Positions 16,019 to 18,005 of a DNA stretch of 18,005 nucleotides are shown here, piece by piece. Where the stretch lies: the NCBI GenBank assembly GCA_002366645.1, contig DFBM01000055.1, positions 6,556 to 24,560 of the forward strand, in the 5' to 3' direction. The DNA is from Rhodobacterales bacterium UBA3080 (lineage in GTDB: Bacteria; Pseudomonadota; Alphaproteobacteria; Rhodobacterales; Rhodobacteraceae). Both the position numbers and the translations under genes were made by a program. The notes beneath the pieces are model-generated. The model ran no database searches. It was given only the letters and a program-made list of their open reading frames with translations, and was not told where the DNA came from. The number at the start of each line of letters is the position of its first letter. Positions within the stretch are counted from its first letter, which is position 1.

Positions 16019-16725
16019 ACCGAATACCTCCTTGGAGTGCGTAATATCGCGTAGGTTATCATGGTTCCGATCACTAGCGAGTAATGCAGGAACTGGTAAT
16101 TTCTGAAGCCCCACACCGTGTAAAGCAACCATGATACCGCGAATGGCGCCAGCAGACCGGCGCCGATCAAGACCCTCGGCGGTATTCTAACCTTTATAAA
16201 GTGCAGCGGCGTGATGATGACGTCCAAAACAGGTCTAAACACGTTGATCCCGAGGGGAAGGCCAATCATTAATCCAAATGAAATCCAGTCTGCTTGTGAA
16301 ATTACCCGGTCAATATCGAAACGGTATGCCCCCGCAAAGACACCGAGCAGTCCGCTGCTGTAGAACAGCCACCCGAATGCAACTAGAACGCCAAAAAAGC
16401 TGAGTCCGCCTTTCCCGCGCCGCCCTTTCTGTGTGGACTTAGGGGGGGTAGTTTTGCGAGGCTTCTGTGCTGCTGCAATCGGTTCCGCACTGGACGTCGG
16501 TTCCGGGGAGGGCGGAGGCGCCGATTCTTTAGTTACGGGCGCTGTATCCACAGATTCAGTTGGCGCGGTATCTGTGGGTTCAGGTGTCAAATCCGGCGCC
16601 GGTTGTGGATGGGTATTTTTGTTGGAAAGTTCCGCTGACACCGGCGCCGTTAACTCGGCACCGCAACTGCCGCAAAAACGATCGGTTTCGTTGACTTTGT
16701 TGCCACAGGAACTGCAAAAACGCAT
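16015..16725 (-). CDS. Zinc-ribbon membrane protein, first gene of the transporter operon
   Basis: This 236-aa protein starts at ATG 16725, with GGAGG seven bases upstream. An N-terminal zinc ribbon has two CxxC pairs (Cys4, Cys7, Cys18, Cys21; pattern CSSCG---FCGSCG), the small cytoplasmic-type zinc-ribbon domain seen at the start of many bacterial membrane proteins. A Pro/Thr/Ser/Glu-rich linker (about 30-95) and a basic patch (KGRRGKGG, about 104-111) follow, then four hydrophobic segments (about 112-136, 148-172, 185-205 and 214-228). The order, zinc ribbon in the cytoplasm and a C-terminal membrane bundle, suggests an adaptor or regulator. Its partner is unknown. The four-base overlap with the next gene shows co-translation. 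Function cannot be assigned from sequence. Confidence 0.85.
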   Translation of the reverse strand: MRFCSSCGNKVNETDRFCGSCGAELTAPVSAELSNKNTHPQPAPDLTPEPTDTAPTESVDTAPVTKESAPPPSPEPTSSAEPIAAAQKPRKTTPPKSTQKGRRGKGGLSFFGVLVAFGWLFYSSGLLGVFAGAYRFDIDRVISQADWISFGLMIGLPLGINVFRPVLDVIITPLHFIKVRIPPRVLIGAGLLAPFAVSWLLYTVWGFRNYQFLHYSLVIGTMITYAILRTPRRYSV

Positions 16726-16819
16726 GTGTTTTCCTCCGTTTAGCTTCAAACTGAGTTTCGGATTGTATCGGGTCTGAGTCAACCGAGTAAGATTGCCGCA
16801 TTGATAATTTCTTGGTTTT

Positions 16820-16856
16820 TCCGACAATGTGGGCGTGGACGGTCCGCATTGTCGGA
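16820..16856. promoter_or_regulatory. Strong palindrome/hairpin upstream of the zinc-ribbon operon
   Basis: TCCGACAATG (16820-16829) and CATTGTCGGA (16847-16856) are perfect inverted repeats, and five more pairs (two G-U) extend the stem to 15 bp around a 7-nt loop. It lies 95-131 bp upstream of the zinc-ribbon ATG. There is no U-tract on either strand, so it is not an intrinsic terminator; it may be an operator or a 5'-leader structure. Confidence 0.65.
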
Positions 16857-17040
16857 ATACCTGTTTGGTGGACGTATTAAAGTAACTTAATTCAGGCCGC
16901 GATACTGCTTTGCGTTCGTGTGTTTATGTAGACAATTCACTCTATAAATGAGTGATGTTCACTAATGCGATGAACGACCAGCATTGGGGTTCTGAACGGA
17001 ACGCAAACGTCACCTATCTTTGTTAATGTATTCGGTAGGC

Positions 17041-17262
17041 GAGTGGATGGTTCTGGCTGTGCACGCAGTCCAGAGCGAACCAGTCGCGCCTAATTTTCCT
17101 TGATAACAGGCTAAATACAGGAAAAAATTGAGATTTTGGTGGGAATTTCAAGACTGCAGCTGTAATTTTGACGTGATTATAGTGGTTTAACAGTGTTTTC
17201 CCTGAGATTAATAACAGGGAAATAATTTGATCAATCAAGGAATGTATCTGTCAGAACAGGGG
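17041..17262. repeat. Degenerate repeat-like element with AACAGGGAAAT motifs
   Basis: The segment contains AACAGG (17105-17110), ACAGG (17117-17121), TTTCCCTG (17197-17204) paired with CAGGGAAA (17215-17222) in an 8-bp stem with 10-nt loop, and AACAGGGG (17255-17262). It also contains a hairpin TGGTTCTGG...CCAG...AACCA at 17048-17082. I recall similar 'ACAGGGAAATA' sequence, and the spurious peptide reading FPVFSLL on the minus strand, from many alphaproteobacterial intergenic regions, probably remnants of a mobile or repeated element. This comes from memory and was not searched. Confidence 0.4.
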
Positions 17263-17393
17263 TCACGAATCCCGAAATCTTGACTGCTGATATTTGTTCA
17301 CATTTTGCCGAGAGGCAATTTAAAGGCAGTCTTAGTGTTTAAAATAGGCACATATGGCGAAAATTGTTTCGCAACGAAAAGTGGACAACTCCA

Positions 17394-17422
17394 GAAAAGG
17401 CTCCTCTGACAACGCCTCTTTC
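17394..17422 (-). terminator. Candidate intrinsic terminator of the ACP operon
   Basis: On the minus strand, GAAAGAGGC and GCCTTTTC pair (8 bp with one bulged A and one G-U) around a 12-nt loop. The stem starts six bases after the ACP stop codon (17428-17430), and the T-run lies within the 3' stem arm and just after it. The position is right for a terminator; the strength is moderate. Confidence 0.5.
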
Positions 17423-17427
17423 GCTCA

Positions 17428-17682
17428 CTAGAAAATATTGGCACTACATTCCCCAAGGTAAACGATCATCGCATTGTATGTGTCCATTTGCGGATAGTCG
17501 GCTTCCGGCAGTTCTATTTCAAATCGCTTACCTAAGGCTATCACAAGATTAAGAAAATCTATTGAATCAATGTCAAACTCCTCGCGCAGGTCTTCGTCGC
17601 GTTCGATTGTTTCGATATCAACTTCCGGCGCAATGCGGTGCAACTCCTCTTGCAATATGGCTTCGATGTCGCTGGCTTTCAT
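17428..17682 (-). CDS. Acyl carrier protein
   Basis: This acidic 84-aa protein has the four-helix acyl carrier fold. The phosphopantetheine attachment serine is Ser40 in the motif FDIDSIDFLNLV (canonical DSL-type, with Ile after Ser). It carries acyl groups as thioesters on the arm. It differs from housekeeping AcpP, which has the motif DSLDTVELV, so it is likely a specialised ACP. Its ATG overlaps the TGA of the upstream E2-type acyltransferase (ATGA at 17679-17682), indicating coupled translation. This implies the ACP is an acceptor or donor for acyl groups handled by a 2-oxoacid dehydrogenase-like complex, as inferred from context. A candidate terminator follows directly, so it is the last gene of its operon. 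Confidence 0.93.
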   Translation of the reverse strand: MKASDIEAILQEELHRIAPEVDIETIERDEDLREEFDIDSIDFLNLVIALGKRFEIELPEADYPQMDTYNAMIVYLGECSANIF

Positions 17683-18005
17683 AATGTCTCCGGATTCTGT
17701 AGCAATTTTTCTATTTTGTTGAGGAAAAGAGCACCTCGGTGACCATCGCTGACGCGGTGATCTGCGGCAAGAGTAAGGACAACGCTCTGTCGCGCCTCTA
17801 GTTTACCGTCTACGACCCAAGGGCGTTCAGTAGGTGTTCCGAAACCGATGATAGCGACTTGGGGTGGAAAAATAACGCCATATATTGTTTCTACACCACG
17901 ACTACCCAGACTCGAAACAGTGATGGTCGAACCCGAAAGCTCCGAAGACTTGAGCCCACCTGAACGTGCACGCGCGACCAGATCGTGCATTGCCGACATC
18001 GTTTC
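17679..18005 (-). CDS. 2-oxoacid dehydrogenase E2 acyltransferase, C-terminal part (partial)
   Basis: The frame is open to the window edge, so only the last ~108 residues of the catalytic domain are seen. The signature is the active-site motif LAADHRVSDGHRGALFLNKIEKLL, the DHRxxDG of dihydrolipoamide acyltransferases, in which His abstracts the thiol proton. Before it come the typical GSTITVSSLGSRGVETIYGVIFPPQVAIIGFGTP strands (family: FTISNLG-G---f-piInpPq-aILgvG). Any lipoyl and peripheral-subunit-binding domains would lie upstream, outside the window. The motif has Ala-Ala-Asp-His where most E2 enzymes have S-x-DH. Enzymes of this type normally pass an acyl group from lipoate to CoA; the coupled ACP suggests that here the acceptor may be ACP. 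Whether it is pyruvate-, branched-chain- or acetoin-specific cannot be told from this part. Confidence 0.93.
   Translation of the reverse strand, partial: ETMSAMHDLVARARSGGLKSSELSGSTITVSSLGSRGVETIYGVIFPPQVAIIGFGTPTERPWVVDGKLEARQSVVLTLAADHRVSDGHRGALFLNKIEKLLQNPETL

Larger units (their letters stand above)
16726..17427. other. Intergenic region between transporter operon and ACP gene
   Basis: About 700 bp without a convincing gene. It holds the 15-bp-stem palindrome at 16820-16856 and the promoter of the transporter operon somewhere upstream of 16725. It also holds a 6-bp inverted repeat TCACTC/GAGTGA (16937-16955), the repeat-like segment at about 17041-17262, an inverted repeat GCGAAA-ATTG-TTTCGC (17357-17372), and a candidate terminator for the ACP operon (17394-17422). 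Small open frames here, including one at 17023-17238 on the minus strand, lack coding character. Confidence 0.7.

Noticed and set aside
11009..16725. Firm naming of the transporter as fbpABC (iron) or thiBPQ (thiamine)
   Set aside because: The fold and gene order fit several importers, and the binding protein lacks the diagnostic iron tyrosines, so no symbol was given.
17197..17222. TTTCCCTG/CAGGGAAA stem as a transcription terminator
   Set aside because: No T-run on either strand and no gene ending here; it fits better as part of the repeat element.
17023..17238. Minus-strand 71-codon frame in the 17-kb spacer (reads FPVFSLL)
   Set aside because: It coincides with the degenerate repeat-like segment, and similar spurious readings recur with that repeat as I recall. 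It was treated as non-coding.
16726..17427. Possible tRNA or small RNA gene in the long spacer
   Set aside because: Hairpins are present but no cloverleaf with a T-arm GGTTCRA and acceptor pairing could be drawn.

Overview
This looks like ordinary chromosome of a moderate-GC (roughly 50%) alphaproteobacterium, plausibly near the Rhodobacterales. The assignment rests on three things: an Flp-like pilin with a GAVTVDW processing site, an FNR/FixK-like box, and an intergenic sequence with AACAGGGAAAT motifs that I recall from alphaproteobacteria. No rRNA, tRNA, CRISPR array, intact insertion sequence or phage gene was seen.

Layout. (1) 1-2453, plus: the 3' part of a gene whose C-terminus resembles phosphodiester-glycosidase (NAGPA-like) domains, translationally coupled (ATGA) to an exported, cysteine-rich protein with the formylglycine-generating-enzyme (SUMF1) fold that lacks the second catalytic cysteine. 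(2) 2489-3373, minus: an exported protein of unknown function, convergent with the previous pair across a strong hairpin. (3) 3374-3698: an intergenic region with a tandem repeat and palindromes, then an Flp/Fap-like pilin gene (3699-4181). (4) 4233-8280, minus: a probable three-gene operon of a 122-aa cytoplasmic protein, an M50 site-2-protease homologue with CBS domains, and a Lon-like AAA protease. It is divergent from ppsA (8473-10851, PEP synthase), and the shared spacer holds an FNR/FixK-like box and a perfect 18-bp tandem duplication.

(5) 11009-16725, minus: six tightly packed genes, four of the five junctions overlapping. In order of transcription they are a zinc-ribbon membrane protein, a small exported or membrane protein with a repeated DCLR motif, a solute-binding lipoprotein, a fused double-domain permease, an ABC ATPase, and a membrane-anchored beta-propeller protein. 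This is an Fe3+/Fbp-type importer architecture, but its binding protein lacks the usual tyrosine pair and the flanking partners are unusual, so the substrate is open. (6) 16726-17427: non-coding, with a 15-bp-stem palindrome and a degenerate repeat-like element. (7) 17428-18005, minus: an acyl carrier protein whose start overlaps the stop of a 2-oxoacid dehydrogenase E2-type acyltransferase, which runs off the window.

The points most worth a second look are the six-gene transporter operon with its uncharacterised partners, the E2-ACP coupling, the coupled NAGPA-like/FGE-like pair, and the ppsA/protease divergent control region.
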